Below are positions 35,858-45,388 of a stretch of DNA of 64,000 nucleotides, piece after piece. The stretch's first letter is position 1. The number at the start of each line of letters is the position of its first letter. This stretch comes from Mycobacteroides sp. CBMA 271. Lineage in GTDB: Bacteria > Actinomycetota > Actinomycetes > Mycobacteriales > Mycobacteriaceae. The stretch covers positions 124,001 through 188,000 of the forward strand of contig NZ_VTHB01000003.1 in the NCBI RefSeq assembly GCF_009729205.1, written 5' to 3'. The notes below the pieces were generated by a model. It ran no database searches. It saw only the letters and a program-made list of their open reading frames with translations, and was not told where the DNA came from. The position numbers were made by a program, and so were the translations under genes.

Positions 35858-36735
35858 GATGCTCCTTGGATTCGCGAGAAGATCGCCGAGAAGTCTAGGC
35901 CTGAGCCACCGGTGGAATTGAAGTCGTCGTAGATATGCGCCGCAGCAAGCCCCAACTGTGCATCAACTCCATTGGCGCGTACCGCATTCGCGGCCAGCCC
36001 CAGATCCTTGGACATCAACGCGACCGCGAATCCGGGGGTGTAGTCGCGGTTGGCCGGGCTGGTCGGGACCGGGCCGGGAACCGGACAGTTGGAGGTCAGT
36101 GCCCAACACTGGCCCGAGGCATTGGCGGCGACGTCGAATAGCGCCTGATGGGTCAGCCCGAGTTTCTCGCCGAGCACGAAGGCCTCACTGATAGCGATCA
36201 TCGATACGCCGAGGATCATGTTGTTGCAGATCTTCGCCGCCTGCCCGACGCCGGGGCCGCCGCAGTGCACGACGCGTTTGCCCATCACCGCGAGAAGCGG
36301 TTCGGCATCTGCGAATACGGAGTCTTCGGCACCCACCATGAACGTCAGCGTGCCCGCGGTGGCTCCGGGAACTCCGCCGGATACCGGGGCGTCGGCGAAT
36401 CGGTGTCCGGCGGTGGTCGCGGTCTCGTGAGCGGCGCGGGCATCGGCGACGTCGACGGTGGAGGAGTCGATGAACAACGTGCCGGGACGCGCTGCCGGCA
36501 ACAGTTCCTGATAGGCGGCCAGTACGTGCTCACCCTTGGGCAGCATGGTGATCACCACGTCGGCCGTCGCGGCGGCCTCGGCGCCGGATTCCGCCAACGG
36601 CACCCCGGCCTCGGTGGCAGCGGCGCGTGCCTGCTCGGACAGGTCGAAGGCGGCCACGGCGTGCCCGGCCTTGGTGAGGTTGGCAGCCATCGGTAATCCC
36701 ATGTGGCCCAAGCCGATAAACGCGACGTTCGTCAT
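35854..36735 (-). CDS. mmsB: 3-hydroxyisobutyrate dehydrogenase
   Basis: A 293-residue NAD-dependent enzyme that oxidises 3-hydroxyisobutyrate to methylmalonate semialdehyde. The Rossmann motif is [15 protein letters not shown]; the substrate loop is [11 protein letters not shown]; the catalytic Lys is in [16 protein letters not shown] 36735 is used, as the longer frame start lacks similarity. It is coupled to both neighbours by 4-base overlaps. All partner enzymes for valine degradation from isobutyryl-CoA onward lie in the same operon. Confidence 0.93.
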   Translation of the reverse strand: MTNVAFIGLGHMGLPMAANLTKAGHAVAAFDLSEQARAAATEAGVPLAESGAEAAATADVVITMLPKGEHVLAAYQELLPAARPGTLFIDSSTVDVADARAAHETATTAGHRFADAPVSGGVPGATAGTLTFMVGAEDSVFADAEPLLAVMGKRVVHCGGPGVGQAAKICNNMILGVSMIAISEAFVLGEKLGLTHQALFDVAANASGQCWALTSNCPVPGPVPTSPANRDYTPGFAVALMSKDLGLAANAVRANGVDAQLGLAAAHIYDDFNSTGGSGLDFSAIFSRIQGAS

Positions 36736-37763
36736 GACCACTCCAAATCGTCGCTGACCGGTTGGAAGAATGCGTCGATATCGGCCGTGGTGACCGCGGC
36801 GAGCGTCTTCGGATCCCACTGCGGGTTGCGGTCCTTGTCGACCAGCTGAGCCCTGATGCCCTCGACGAGATCATGTGACCGTACCGACTGGCTGGACACC
36901 CGATATTCCTGCGTGAGAACCGCCTCCAGCGACGGCAGTTCCCGAGCCCGCCGCACCGCCGTGAGCGTCACCGACAAGGCGATGGGTGAGCGGGTCAGGA
37001 TCTGGTCGGCCGCTGCGCGCGCCCGCTCATCGCCATGCGCCTGCAGCGCCGCCACGATATCTGCGACGGTCTCCCCGGAGTAGCACTCGTCGATCCAACT
37101 ACTTTGGGCTAGAAGGTCGCTCGCGGGAGCGGCAGTGGAATGCACGGCCAGCGCGGTGGCGATATCGCTGTCGACGATCGCCTTGGTGAACTTGTCGAGC
37201 CGATCATGCGGCACGTAGTGATCGGCGAATCCCAGCGCGATGGCGTCCGCACCGGAGAATGGGGCGCCGGTGAGCCCGGCGTGCAGCCCGAGCTGGCCGG
37301 GCGCGCGGGAGAGCAGGTAGGTCCCGCCCACATCCGGGATGAATCCGATGCCCACCTCCGGCATGCCGACCTTGGAGGTGTCCGTCACGACGCGGGTGTT
37401 GGCATGCCCGGCCACTCCCACCCCGCCGCCCATCACGATGCCATCCATCAGCGCCACATACGGTTTCGAGAACCGGCCAACTTGAGCGTTGAGTTGGTAC
37501 TCCTCGCGGAAGAACCGGCGGGCCACCACGCCGTCGATCTTGGCGCTGTTGTGGATCTCCACCACGTCGCCACCTGCACAGAGGCCGCGTTCTCCGGCCC
37601 CGGACAGCACCACGGCGCGCACCGCGTCGTCGGCCTCCCACTCCGTCAAGGCCCTCGACATCGCGTTAATCATGTCGTTGGTCAACGAGTTGATGGCCTT
37701 GGGCCGGTTGAGCGTCAGCAGCCCGACGCCGTTCTCGACTCGGGTCTCGATTTGGTCCGTCAC
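36732..37763 (-). CDS. echA9: 3-hydroxyisobutyryl-CoA hydrolase-like enoyl-CoA hydratase/isomerase
   Basis: A 343-residue crotonase-fold protein; the length and the C-terminal extension fit 3-hydroxyisobutyryl-CoA hydrolases. [15 protein letters not shown] is the first oxyanion segment and [22 protein letters not shown] the catalytic helix region. The order beside echA8 matches Rv1071c-Rv1070c. It would release 3-hydroxyisobutyrate for MmsB in valine catabolism. It overlaps the acyl-CoA dehydrogenase gene by 4 bases. Confidence 0.9.
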   Translation of the reverse strand: MTDQIETRVENGVGLLTLNRPKAINSLTNDMINAMSRALTEWEADDAVRAVVLSGAGERGLCAGGDVVEIHNSAKIDGVVARRFFREEYQLNAQVGRFSKPYVALMDGIVMGGGVGVAGHANTRVVTDTSKVGMPEVGIGFIPDVGGTYLLSRAPGQLGLHAGLTGAPFSGADAIALGFADHYVPHDRLDKFTKAIVDSDIATALAVHSTAAPASDLLAQSSWIDECYSGETVADIVAALQAHGDERARAAADQILTRSPIALSVTLTAVRRARELPSLEAVLTQEYRVSSQSVRSHDLVEGIRAQLVDKDRNPQWDPKTLAAVTTADIDAFFQPVSDDLEWS

Positions 37764-38908
37764 GCCGACAGCCCCTGTTCTATGAGCTTGCGGGACACGA
37801 TGACTCGCATGATCTCGTTGGTTCCTTCCAGGATTTGGTGCACCCGTAGGTCACGCACGATCTTCTCGATGCCGTACTCGGCCAGGTAGCCGTAGCCGCC
37901 GTGCAACTGCAACGCCTCATTGGCCACCGTGAAACCTACGTCAGTGGCAATGCGTTTGGCCATGGCGCACAGCTCTGCCGCGCGAGGATCGGTCTCCTGT
38001 ACGGCGGAGGCCGCTCGCCACACCATGGTGCGGGCCGCCTCCAGCTCGGTGGCCATATCCGCAAGCCGGAACTGCAACGCCTGGAACTTGATCAGCTCGT
38101 CGCCGAATGCCTTCCGGGTGCGCAGGTATTCGATGGCCTTCTCGAGCGCTGAGCGTGCACCACCAAGTGAGCATGATGCGATGTTCAGTCGGCCGCCGTT
38201 GAGGCCGCGCATCGCGATGGTGAATCCGATGCCTTCCTCGCCGATCCGGTTCGCCACCGGCACCCGCAGATCCTCGAAGACGACCTGCGCGGTGGGCTGA
38301 GCATGCCAGCCCATCTTGCGTTCGGGGGGTCCGAAGGACAGCCCGGGCGTGTCCTTGGGCACCACAATCGTGGAGATGCCCCGTGGACCGGGCCCGCCGG
38401 TGCGCGCCATCACCACGTATAGGTCCGCGGCTCCGGCGCCGGAGATGAACTGCTTGACGCCGTTGAGCACGTACTCCTCGCCGTCGCGCACCGCCGTGGT
38501 CCGTAAGGCCGATGCGTCGCTTCCGCATTCGGGCTCGGTGAGGCAGTAGGCCCCGAGCGTCTCCATGGTGCACATCGAGGGCAGCCATCGTTGACGCTGC
38601 TCGTCGTTGCCGAATTCGTCGATCATCCAGGCGGCCATGTTGTGGATGGAGATGAACGCCGAGATGGCGGAGCATCCGGTGGCCATTGCCTCGAAGATCA
38701 AGGAGGCGTCCAGCCGGGTGAGTCCGGAGCCGCCGACGTCGGGATTGATGTAGATGCCGCCCATGCCGAGCGCCGCAGCCTTCGGGAACACCTCGACCGG
38801 AAAGTACTTGTCGCGGTCCCAGTCCAGGGCGTGTGGCGCGATGTGAATATCGGCAAATTCCCGTGCTGTATTCCAGATTTCGCGCTGCTCTTCGGTCAGA
38901 TTGAACAT
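37760..38908 (-). CDS. fadE9: Acyl-CoA dehydrogenase, isobutyryl-CoA dehydrogenase type
   Basis: A 382-residue flavoprotein that desaturates short branched acyl-CoA. It shows [19 protein letters not shown] (FAD binding), the middle beta domain and [21 protein letters not shown]. The C-terminal catalytic signature is [20 protein letters not shown] followed by [11 protein letters not shown], whose Glu is the base. The operon context (mmsA upstream, echA9 and mmsB downstream) points to isobutyryl-CoA. Similar to Rv0752c FadE9, which is elsewhere in M. tuberculosis. Confidence 0.9.
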   Translation of the reverse strand: MFNLTEEQREIWNTAREFADIHIAPHALDWDRDKYFPVEVFPKAAALGMGGIYINPDVGGSGLTRLDASLIFEAMATGCSAISAFISIHNMAAWMIDEFGNDEQRQRWLPSMCTMETLGAYCLTEPECGSDASALRTTAVRDGEEYVLNGVKQFISGAGAADLYVVMARTGGPGPRGISTIVVPKDTPGLSFGPPERKMGWHAQPTAQVVFEDLRVPVANRIGEEGIGFTIAMRGLNGGRLNIASCSLGGARSALEKAIEYLRTRKAFGDELIKFQALQFRLADMATELEAARTMVWRAASAVQETDPRAAELCAMAKRIATDVGFTVANEALQLHGGYGYLAEYGIEKIVRDLRVHQILEGTNEIMRVIVSRKLIEQGLSA

Positions 38909-38919
38909 GGACAGTCAGC

Positions 38920-40425
38920 TCAGTCCATGGTCGGAATGACGAAGGAAGCGCCTTCTTTGATGCCAGAAGGCCAGCGCTGCGTCACCGTCTTGGTCTTGGT
39001 GTAGAACCGGATGGAATCGGGACCGTGCTGATTGAGGTCGCCGAATCCGGAACTCTTCCAGCCGCCAAAGGTGTGGTACGCCACCGGAACCGGAATGGGC
39101 ACGTTCACGCCGACCATTCCGGTATTGACCTTGGCGCAGAAGTCGCGGGCGGTGTCGCCATCACGAGTGAAGATCGCGACGCCGTTGCCGAACTCGTGCT
39201 CCGACGGCAGCCGCACGGCCTCGTCGTAGTCCTTGGCGCGCACCACCGACACGACCGGGCCGAAGATCTCTTCCTTGTAGATACGCATGTCGGATGTCAC
39301 GTGATCGAAAAGCGATGCACCGATGAAGAATCCGTCCTCGTGGCCATCGACCTTGAGGTCACGGCCATCCAGCACCAGTTCGGCGCCCTCGGCGACCCCG
39401 ATGTCGATGTAGTCACGCACTCGCTTGAGGGCGTCCGCGCCGACTAGCGGGCCGAAGTCGGAGGTCGATTCCAGCGACGGGCCGACCACGAGCTCGCGGG
39501 CACGCTTGGCGAGACCGTCGACGAGCCGTTCGGCGGTCGCCTCACCGACGGGCACCGCCACCGAGATCGCCATACAGCGCTCGCCGGCCGAGCCGTACCC
39601 GGCCCCGATCAACGCGTCGATGGCCAGGTCGATATCGGCGTCCGGCATGATGATCATGTGGTTTTTGGCGCCACCAAAGCATTGGGCGCGTTTGCCATTG
39701 GCGGTTGCCGTCTCGTAGATGTACTGGGCGATCGGGGTGGATCCGACGAATCCGACCGCGGCGATACGCGGGTCGTGCAGCAGTGCGTCCACGGCGGTCT
39801 TGTCGCCGTTGACGACGTTGAAGATGCCGGGTGGTAGGCCCGCCTCGAGAAACAGCTCGGCAAGGCGCAGCGGCACCGACGGGTCACGCTCAGAAGGCTT
39901 GAGGACAAAGGCATTTCCGCACGCGAGCGCCGGGCCTGCCTTCCAGAGCGGAATCATGGCGGGGAAGTTGAACGGGGTGATGCCCGCGACCACGCCGAGG
40001 GGCTGGCGCAGCGAGTACACGTCGATACCGGTGCCGGCGCCGCTGGTGAACTCGCCCTTGATCAGGTGGGGGATCCCGGCGGCGAATTCGCAGACCTCAA
40101 GGCCGCGTTCGATATCGCCCTTGGCGTCGGGGAGGGTCTTGCCGTGCTCCTGGGACAGCATCGCGGCGAGATCATCGATCTCGGCGCGGACGAGGTCGAT
40201 GAACTTCGCCAGCACCCGCCCGCGTTGTTGAGGGTTGCGGGCTGCCCATCCCGGCTGAGCTTCCGCCGCATTGGAGATAACCGATTGGACCTCGGAAACG
40301 TTCGCGAGCGGGACCTGCCGCACGGGCTTGCCCAACGTCGGGTCGTAGACGTCGGCGTAGCGGCCGGAGGTACCGGGAACACGCTGACCGGCGACGAAAT
40401 GTGTCAATTGCGGTAACGAACTCAT
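38920..40425 (-). CDS. mmsA: Methylmalonate-semialdehyde dehydrogenase (CoA-acylating)
   Basis: A 501-residue aldehyde dehydrogenase converting methylmalonate semialdehyde to propionyl-CoA, and malonate semialdehyde to acetyl-CoA. The catalytic Cys is in GSAGERCMAISVAV; VGFVGSTPIAQYIY is the NAD-binding turn; KSSGFGDLNQHG, then the KTKTVTQRWP ending, are characteristic of MmsA. ATG 40425 begins the family-conserved sequence. It is the first gene of the valine operon, and an operator-promoter lies at 40458-40492. Confidence 0.95.
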   Translation of the reverse strand: MSSLPQLTHFVAGQRVPGTSGRYADVYDPTLGKPVRQVPLANVSEVQSVISNAAEAQPGWAARNPQQRGRVLAKFIDLVRAEIDDLAAMLSQEHGKTLPDAKGDIERGLEVCEFAAGIPHLIKGEFTSGAGTGIDVYSLRQPLGVVAGITPFNFPAMIPLWKAGPALACGNAFVLKPSERDPSVPLRLAELFLEAGLPPGIFNVVNGDKTAVDALLHDPRIAAVGFVGSTPIAQYIYETATANGKRAQCFGGAKNHMIIMPDADIDLAIDALIGAGYGSAGERCMAISVAVPVGEATAERLVDGLAKRARELVVGPSLESTSDFGPLVGADALKRVRDYIDIGVAEGAELVLDGRDLKVDGHEDGFFIGASLFDHVTSDMRIYKEEIFGPVVSVVRAKDYDEAVRLPSEHEFGNGVAIFTRDGDTARDFCAKVNTGMVGVNVPIPVPVAYHTFGGWKSSGFGDLNQHGPDSIRFYTKTKTVTQRWPSGIKEGASFVIPTMD

Positions 40426-40457
40426 GGTGTAGCCCCTTGGGAAAGAGTTGGTCGGTG

Positions 40458-40492
40458 TGTCCAAATCTAGTTGGACATCCACGTAATGTCTA
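40458..40492 (-). promoter_or_regulatory. mmsA operon promoter with overlapping palindromic operator
   Basis: On the minus strand, TAGACA and TAGATT are separated by exactly 17 bases and form a good -35/-10 pair. The 20-base element TGTCCAACTAGATTTGGACA (40477-40458) has perfect 7-base arms and covers the -10. A related sequence, GTCCTACTAGACA, overlaps the -35 region 23 bases upstream. Two spaced copies over the promoter elements indicate repression. Confidence 0.65.
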
Positions 40493-40730
40493 GTAGGACT
40501 TCCTGCTAAATCTCCGACTGTTCACAGGGATCTCACAGGGATTTGCCACTACGGCCGTTGCCTGGCGGTAAGGTGGCCTGACGATGTGGCCGGACAGTCT
40601 CGGGGACCTGGGCGAAAGCGCGGAACTCTTGCACTTGCCTGCTCGTTGAATCACCAGTTGACTCGTATAAGGACGTCATCCACGGACGCCGCATGTAGCG
40701 GTACCGCACTTCCAGGAGAGGATCACGACG
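40493..40730. other. Intergenic region between mmsA and the yccA-like gene
   Basis: The left part holds the upstream mmsA operator half. In the right part, TATAAG near 40661 is a possible -10 for the yccA-like gene, without a clear -35. AGGAGAGG (40714-40721) is its ribosome site. No further gene is seen. Confidence 0.4.
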
Positions 40731-41576
40731 GTGCGAACCACCAGCAATCCCATTCTAAAGTCGCTGCCCCAGCGTGAGGGTGGCGGTTACGCGCAGTTCG
40801 GTGCAGGTGCGGCCGGCGCCGGCGCCATGATGGGCCAGCAGATGAGGCAGGACCCGTACACCGCCTACCCGGAGGCGCAGGCCGGTGTCTCGCGGCCGTT
40901 GACGATCGACGATGTGGTGACCAAGACGGGTATCACCCTCGGCGTCATCATCGCGGTCGCCATCGCATCTTACTTCCTCGTTAATGCCAACAATGCGCTG
41001 GCGCTGCCGTTCCTGCTGGTCGGCGGGCTCGGCGGCCTGGTCATGGTGATGATCGCGAGCTTCGGGCGCAAGCAGGACAGCCCGGCGATCGTGCTGAGTT
41101 ACGCGGCGCTCGAGGGTCTGTTCGTCGGTGCGATTTCCTTCGCTATTGCAGTCCCGGTGGCCGGGGCCAACGCCGGCGCTTTGATCGGTCAGGCGGTGCT
41201 CGGCACCGTCGGCGTGTTCATCGGCATGCTGTTCGTGTACCGCTCGGGTGCCATCCGCGTCACGCCCAAGTTCCAGCGGATGCTGTTCGCGGGATTGGTC
41301 GGCGTCGTGGTGCTGGCGCTGGGCAACGTCGTGCTCGGATTCTTCGGCGTCAACATGGGCCTGCGTGATGGTGGCCCGATCGCGATCATCTTCTCGCTGG
41401 TCTGCATCGGCCTGGCGGCATTCAGCTTCCTGGTCGACTTCGATGCGGCCGACCAGATGGTGCGAGCCGGTGCGCCGGAGAAGGCAGCCTGGGGCATTGC
41501 CCTCGGCCTGGCCGTCACCCTGGTCTGGCTCTACGTCGAGATCCTGCGACTGCTGAGCTACTTCCAGAACGACTAG
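40731..41576 (+). CDS. Bax inhibitor-1/YccA family membrane protein
   Basis: A 281-residue integral membrane protein, orthologue of Rv1072. A 60-residue cytoplasmic N-terminus is rich in Gly and Gln. It is followed by seven predicted helices from about residue 68 to 275 and the short charged C-terminus. The family forms pH-gated Ca2+ leak channels in some bacteria, or interacts with FtsH; the function here is unproven. The GTG 40731 has AGGAGAGG 9 bases upstream. A strong hairpin follows the stop. Confidence 0.9.
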   Translation: MRTTSNPILKSLPQREGGGYAQFGAGAAGAGAMMGQQMRQDPYTAYPEAQAGVSRPLTIDDVVTKTGITLGVIIAVAIASYFLVNANNALALPFLLVGGLGGLVMVMIASFGRKQDSPAIVLSYAALEGLFVGAISFAIAVPVAGANAGALIGQAVLGTVGVFIGMLFVYRSGAIRVTPKFQRMLFAGLVGVVVLALGNVVLGFFGVNMGLRDGGPIAIIFSLVCIGLAAFSFLVDFDAADQMVRAGAPEKAAWGIALGLAVTLVWLYVEILRLLSYFQND

Positions 41577-41589
41577 TTGTAGACATCAG

Positions 41590-41624
41590 AAAAGGGGCGC
41601 CCCGCGAAGGGGCGCCCCTTTTTT
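41590..41624. terminator. Bidirectional intrinsic terminator between the yccA-like gene and purT
   Basis: Arms AAAAGGGGCGCCCC and GGGGCGCCCCTTTT, with a 4-5 base GCGAA loop, are followed by a T run on the plus strand. The complementary strand also has a T run. This is one of few classical U-tract terminators in the window, placed exactly between convergent stops. Confidence 0.9.
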
Positions 41625-42823
41625 CAACCCGAAACGCGGACCCGGCGTGCGGCCTCGGCGGCATTACGACGCGCGGTGTCCACGTTTTCGTCGCGTGCCA
41701 GGGCCACACCCATGCGGCGTGTGACAAAACTTTCCGGCTTGCCGAACAAGCGCAGATCGGTGCGCGGCACGCGCAGGGCCTCATCAACACCGTCGAACAC
41801 CACGCCCTGCGCGTCGACCCCGCCGTAGATCACGGCACTGGCGCCGGGGGACTTCAACGCCGTGTCTACGGGAAGCCCGAGGATGGCGCGGGCGTGCAGC
41901 TCGAATTCGTTCTGCCATTGCGTGACCATGGTGACCATGCCCGTGTCGTGCGGGCGCGGACTCACTTCGCTGAAGTACACCTGATCGCCCTTGACGAACA
42001 GTTCGACACCGAAAATGCCCTGTCCTCCCAGGTTTTCGGTGACGGCTCGGGCGATGTGCTGTGCGCTGCGCAAGGCGGTGTCCGACATCGGATGCGGCTG
42101 CCAGCTCTCGACATAGTCGCCGCTGGCCTGTAGGTGCCCGATCGGCGCACAGAAACTCGTCTCAATCTTCCCGTCTGTACCCAGCGCCCGGACCGTCAAA
42201 AGCGTGATCTCGTAGTCGAAGTCGACGAATCCCTCGACGATCACGCGGTTGTTACTCACCCGGCTGCCTACCATGGCGTAGTCCCAGGCGTGCTGGACAT
42301 CGGCGGGCCCATCGAGCTTGCTCTGCCCCTTGCCGGAGCTGCTCATCAGCGGCTTCACCACGCACGGGTAGCCAACAGTGTCGTCAATCGCGGCCTGGAG
42401 CTCTTCGCGCGAATCGCAGAATTTGTAAGGGCTGGTGGGCAATTCGAGTGTCTCCGCCGCCAGGCGTCGGATGCCCTCGCGGTCCATCGTGAGCCTCGCC
42501 GCGCGGGCTGTCGGAATCACGCGCACTACGCCCTCGGCCTCCAACGTCTCTAACGTGGCGGTGGCGATCGCCTCGATCTCGGGCACTACAAGATCGGGCT
42601 TCTCGGCTTCGATAAGCGCGCGCAACTGTTCGGGGTCGGTCATCGAGATGACGCGCGCATGGTGGGCGACTTGGTGTCCGGGGGCGTCTGGGTAGCGGTC
42701 GACGGCGATGGTTTCGATGCCCAGCCGCTGCAGGGCGATCAGCACCTCGCGACCGAGCTCGCCCGCACCGAGCAGCATGACTCGGGTAGCGCGCGGTGAC
42801 AGGGGAGTTCCGATAGTAGTCAT
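41624..42823 (-). CDS. purT: Formate-dependent phosphoribosylglycinamide formyltransferase
   Basis: A 399-residue ATP-grasp enzyme that formylates GAR using formate and ATP in purine synthesis. The N-terminal [20 protein letters not shown] motif, the [17 protein letters not shown] loop, the [14 protein letters not shown] metal/ATP segment and the [16 protein letters not shown]-terminus are all present. It lies alone between a terminator and the thiolase gene; the position differs from M. tuberculosis, where purT is elsewhere. Confidence 0.95.
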   Translation of the reverse strand: MTTIGTPLSPRATRVMLLGAGELGREVLIALQRLGIETIAVDRYPDAPGHQVAHHARVISMTDPEQLRALIEAEKPDLVVPEIEAIATATLETLEAEGVVRVIPTARAARLTMDREGIRRLAAETLELPTSPYKFCDSREELQAAIDDTVGYPCVVKPLMSSSGKGQSKLDGPADVQHAWDYAMVGSRVSNNRVIVEGFVDFDYEITLLTVRALGTDGKIETSFCAPIGHLQASGDYVESWQPHPMSDTALRSAQHIARAVTENLGGQGIFGVELFVKGDQVYFSEVSPRPHDTGMVTMVTQWQNEFELHARAILGLPVDTALKSPGASAVIYGGVDAQGVVFDGVDEALRVPRTDLRLFGKPESFVTRRMGVALARDENVDTARRNAAEAARRVRVSG

Positions 42824-42847
42824 TGCGACGGAATTCTAGTGTCGCCG

Positions 42848-42917
42848 AGGCCGAGGCCGAGGTTATGGCGGGAATGTGCGAGACGAACTCGCCACAACCT
42901 CGGTCTCGGCGCTGACA
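42848..42917. repeat. Long intergenic hairpin between thiolase and purT genes
   Basis: Arms GCCGAGGCCGAGGTT and AACCTCGGTCTCGGC pair at 14 of 15 positions. The loop-proximal bases TGGCG/CGCCA extend the stem. The inner 31 bases (TGGCGGGAATGTG to CGCCAC) resemble the inner part of the hairpin at 51861-51918. It probably terminates transcription from the minus-strand thiolase gene. Confidence 0.6.
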
Positions 42918-42923
42918 AGCGAA

Positions 42924-44141
42924 CTAGGCGAGGCGCTCCAACACCATCGCCATGCCCTGGCCGCCGCCGACGCACATCGTCTCGACACCGAAGGTCTTGT
43001 CGTAGGTGGTCAGGTTGTTCAGCAGGGTGGCGGTGATGCGGGCGCCGGTCATGCCGAACGGGTGGCCCAGGGCGATCGCACCGCCGGAGACGTTGAGCTT
43101 GTCCTCGTCGATGCTCAGCGCGCGAGCCGAACCCAGCACCTGCACCGCGAACGCCTCGTTGATCTCGAACAGGTCGATATCGCCAATGGTCTTGCCCGCG
43201 TTCGCCAATGCGCGCTTGACGGCCTCGATCGGGCCCAGGCCCATGATCTCCGGAGACAGCCCGGAGACGCCGGTCGAGACGATGCGCGCCAGCGGGGTCA
43301 GGCCCAGCTCCTTGGCTCGCACGTCGCTCATGATGACCAACGCGGCGGCGCCGTCGTTGAGGGGGCAGGCGTTACCGGCGGTGATGGTGCCGTTGGGACG
43401 GAACACCGGCTTCAGCTGGCTGATCGCCTCGTAGGTGGTGCCGGCGCGCGGGCCGTCATCCTTGGACACGACGGTACCGTCGGCCAGGGTCACCGGGGTG
43501 ATCTCACGCTCGAAAAAGCCGTCGGCGATGGCCTTTTCGGCACGGTTCTGGCTGCGCACGCCCCAGTGATCCTGGTCTTCGCGGCTGATGCCGGTGTGCA
43601 GCGCGACGTTCTCGCCGGTCTGCCCCATGGCGATGTACACATCGGGGATCAGGTCGTCATTGCGCGGGTCGTGCCATTCGGTGGCGCCCTGCGCGGCCTC
43701 GGCACCGCGCGCCTGGGCTGCGTCGTACAGCGGGTTCTTGGAGTCCGGGTAGCCGTCGGGAGTGCCCTTGGCGAAACGCGAAACCGTCTCCACGCCAGCG
43801 GAAATGAAGGCGTGACCTTCTCCGGCCTTGATGGCGTGGAATGCCATGCGGGTGGTCTGCAGCGACGACGAGCAGTAGCGGTTGACGGTGGTGCCGGGCA
43901 GGAAATCGTAGCCAAGCTGCACCGCGACGGTGCGACCGATGTTGAAGCCGGCTTCTCCGCCGGGCTGACCGCAGCCCATCATCAGGTCGTCAATGTCTTT
44001 GGGATCCAGCGCGGGCACCTTGTCGAGGGCGGCCTGCACCATCTGGGCGGCCAGATCATCCGGCCGCATGCTTACCAGCGAGCCCTTGCCGGCGCGCCCG
44101 ATCGGGGAGCGGGCAAGGGAAACGATCACGGCTTCGGGCAT
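42924..44141 (-). CDS. fadA3: Acetyl-CoA C-acyltransferase (thiolase)
   Basis: A 405-residue thiolase that cleaves 3-ketoacyl-CoA in beta-oxidation; orthologue of Rv1074c. The nucleophile is Cys90 in NRYCSSSLQ. The NEAFAVQVLG block, the GHPFGMTGAR His and the second Cys in ETMCVGGGQGMAMVLE complete the active site. ATG 44141 begins the conserved MPEAVIVSLARSPIG. The gene is monocistronic, with a possible -10 near 44160. Confidence 0.95.
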   Translation of the reverse strand: MPEAVIVSLARSPIGRAGKGSLVSMRPDDLAAQMVQAALDKVPALDPKDIDDLMMGCGQPGGEAGFNIGRTVAVQLGYDFLPGTTVNRYCSSSLQTTRMAFHAIKAGEGHAFISAGVETVSRFAKGTPDGYPDSKNPLYDAAQARGAEAAQGATEWHDPRNDDLIPDVYIAMGQTGENVALHTGISREDQDHWGVRSQNRAEKAIADGFFEREITPVTLADGTVVSKDDGPRAGTTYEAISQLKPVFRPNGTITAGNACPLNDGAAALVIMSDVRAKELGLTPLARIVSTGVSGLSPEIMGLGPIEAVKRALANAGKTIGDIDLFEINEAFAVQVLGSARALSIDEDKLNVSGGAIALGHPFGMTGARITATLLNNLTTYDKTFGVETMCVGGGQGMAMVLERLA

Positions 44142-44190
44142 GAAAACTCCTGATATAGGGGATTTAGTACTGGTTCTACTCCCCAGGAAT

Positions 44191-45225
44191 CTAATGCAGC
44201 GGCGCGACGGCCCTATTGTCGGGCTGGGCAGCGGGCTCGCCAACCGCGAAGGCCATCTCCGTTGCGTTGCGCCGCCAGATCTGCCCCAAGACCCGTAGCC
44301 GCGCGCCTATGGTCTGGGACTCCGCCGCTGCGGACACCCATGGCAAATCTGGGATGGGCCCACCCGTCCACTCGCCCAGGGCATGCGCGACTGCTGGGAG
44401 CAGTAGCCGCGCTGCCAGGGCATATCCGGCGGCGGACGGGTGGTAGTGGTCGTCGGCGAACATCTGCTCGGGCGCCTGCAGAAACTCCGGTGACAACAGG
44501 TCGGCAAGCGGGACGGGCACACCACCAGAGGCTCGCACCGCCGCCGCCTGGAAATGGGCCAGACGCAGTCCGCGGGAGCGCACCACCGCGCGCAACGGCT
44601 GGGGGATAGCGGTGATCACGCCGAAATCGGGGCAAGTGCCCACCACCACAGCCGATCCGGCCGCGCGCAGTCGTCGCACCGCATCGCCCAGGCGCTGCGC
44701 GGAGGCGCGCACCGCGTTGAGCGAGGTCACGTCGTTTGCGCCGATCATGATCACCGCGGCGTCCGGTGGCGGGCCAATGATCGACATGGCGTCGATCTGT
44801 GCGGCCAGCCCCTTGGACGTCGCACCCGATATTGCCTTGGTAGACAAGCGGATTGGCTTACCCGACTCCTCGGCCAACCCACGCGCCAGCAGCACCCCGG
44901 GTACCTCATCGGGTACGTGGCAGCCATAACCGGTGGCGGTGGAGTCCCCAAAAATCGCCAGGTGCAGGTCAAACTCCACCCCGCGGCTGTACTTGGTCAC
45001 CGGACCTCCGCCGCGTACGTACACGCCGTCGGCGACCGGGGGAGCGTCATGAGTCTTCGGGACCACCCGGCGAACCTGCCTGGCCTGCGCATTTAGGAAG
45101 CTGTATGCGCCCCATCCGGCGGTTCCCATCGCCGCGCCTGCGGCCCCGGTACTCAGGGCCGCCCAGATCGTGCGCCGCCGTTCGGCGAGGATGCTCACGG
45201 TGGTTATTTTCACGGAGAGCGACAC
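44191..45225 (-). CDS. SGNH/GDSL-family hydrolase
   Basis: A 344-residue esterase or acyl-hydrolase, orthologue of Rv1075c. Block I FGDSTATG (Ser nucleophile), block III GANDVTS and block V DHYHPSAAGY (catalytic Asp and His) are intact. An N-terminal hydrophobic helix (about residues 20-45) suggests membrane anchoring or export. GTG 45225 is the longest start; GTG 45213 and 45198 are alternatives. It lies between thiolase and lipU as in M. tuberculosis. Confidence 0.88.
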   Translation of the reverse strand: MSLSVKITTVSILAERRRTIWAALSTGAAGAAMGTAGWGAYSFLNAQARQVRRVVPKTHDAPPVADGVYVRGGGPVTKYSRGVEFDLHLAIFGDSTATGYGCHVPDEVPGVLLARGLAEESGKPIRLSTKAISGATSKGLAAQIDAMSIIGPPPDAAVIMIGANDVTSLNAVRASAQRLGDAVRRLRAAGSAVVVGTCPDFGVITAIPQPLRAVVRSRGLRLAHFQAAAVRASGGVPVPLADLLSPEFLQAPEQMFADDHYHPSAAGYALAARLLLPAVAHALGEWTGGPIPDLPWVSAAAESQTIGARLRVLGQIWRRNATEMAFAVGEPAAQPDNRAVAPLH

Positions 45226-45388
45226 ACCGCGCCACCCCTCTGACCAGCATCACATGAAATGACGCGCTGCCGATGCGGTATCGAAAGCGGTTCGTTGCCT
45301 GTTGATAGGTATAGTCCATCGGGCGCTAGCTGCCAGCTAGCAGCCTGAGTACACGCAGGACACTGGCAAGGCAAAGGAGCCTGAACAG

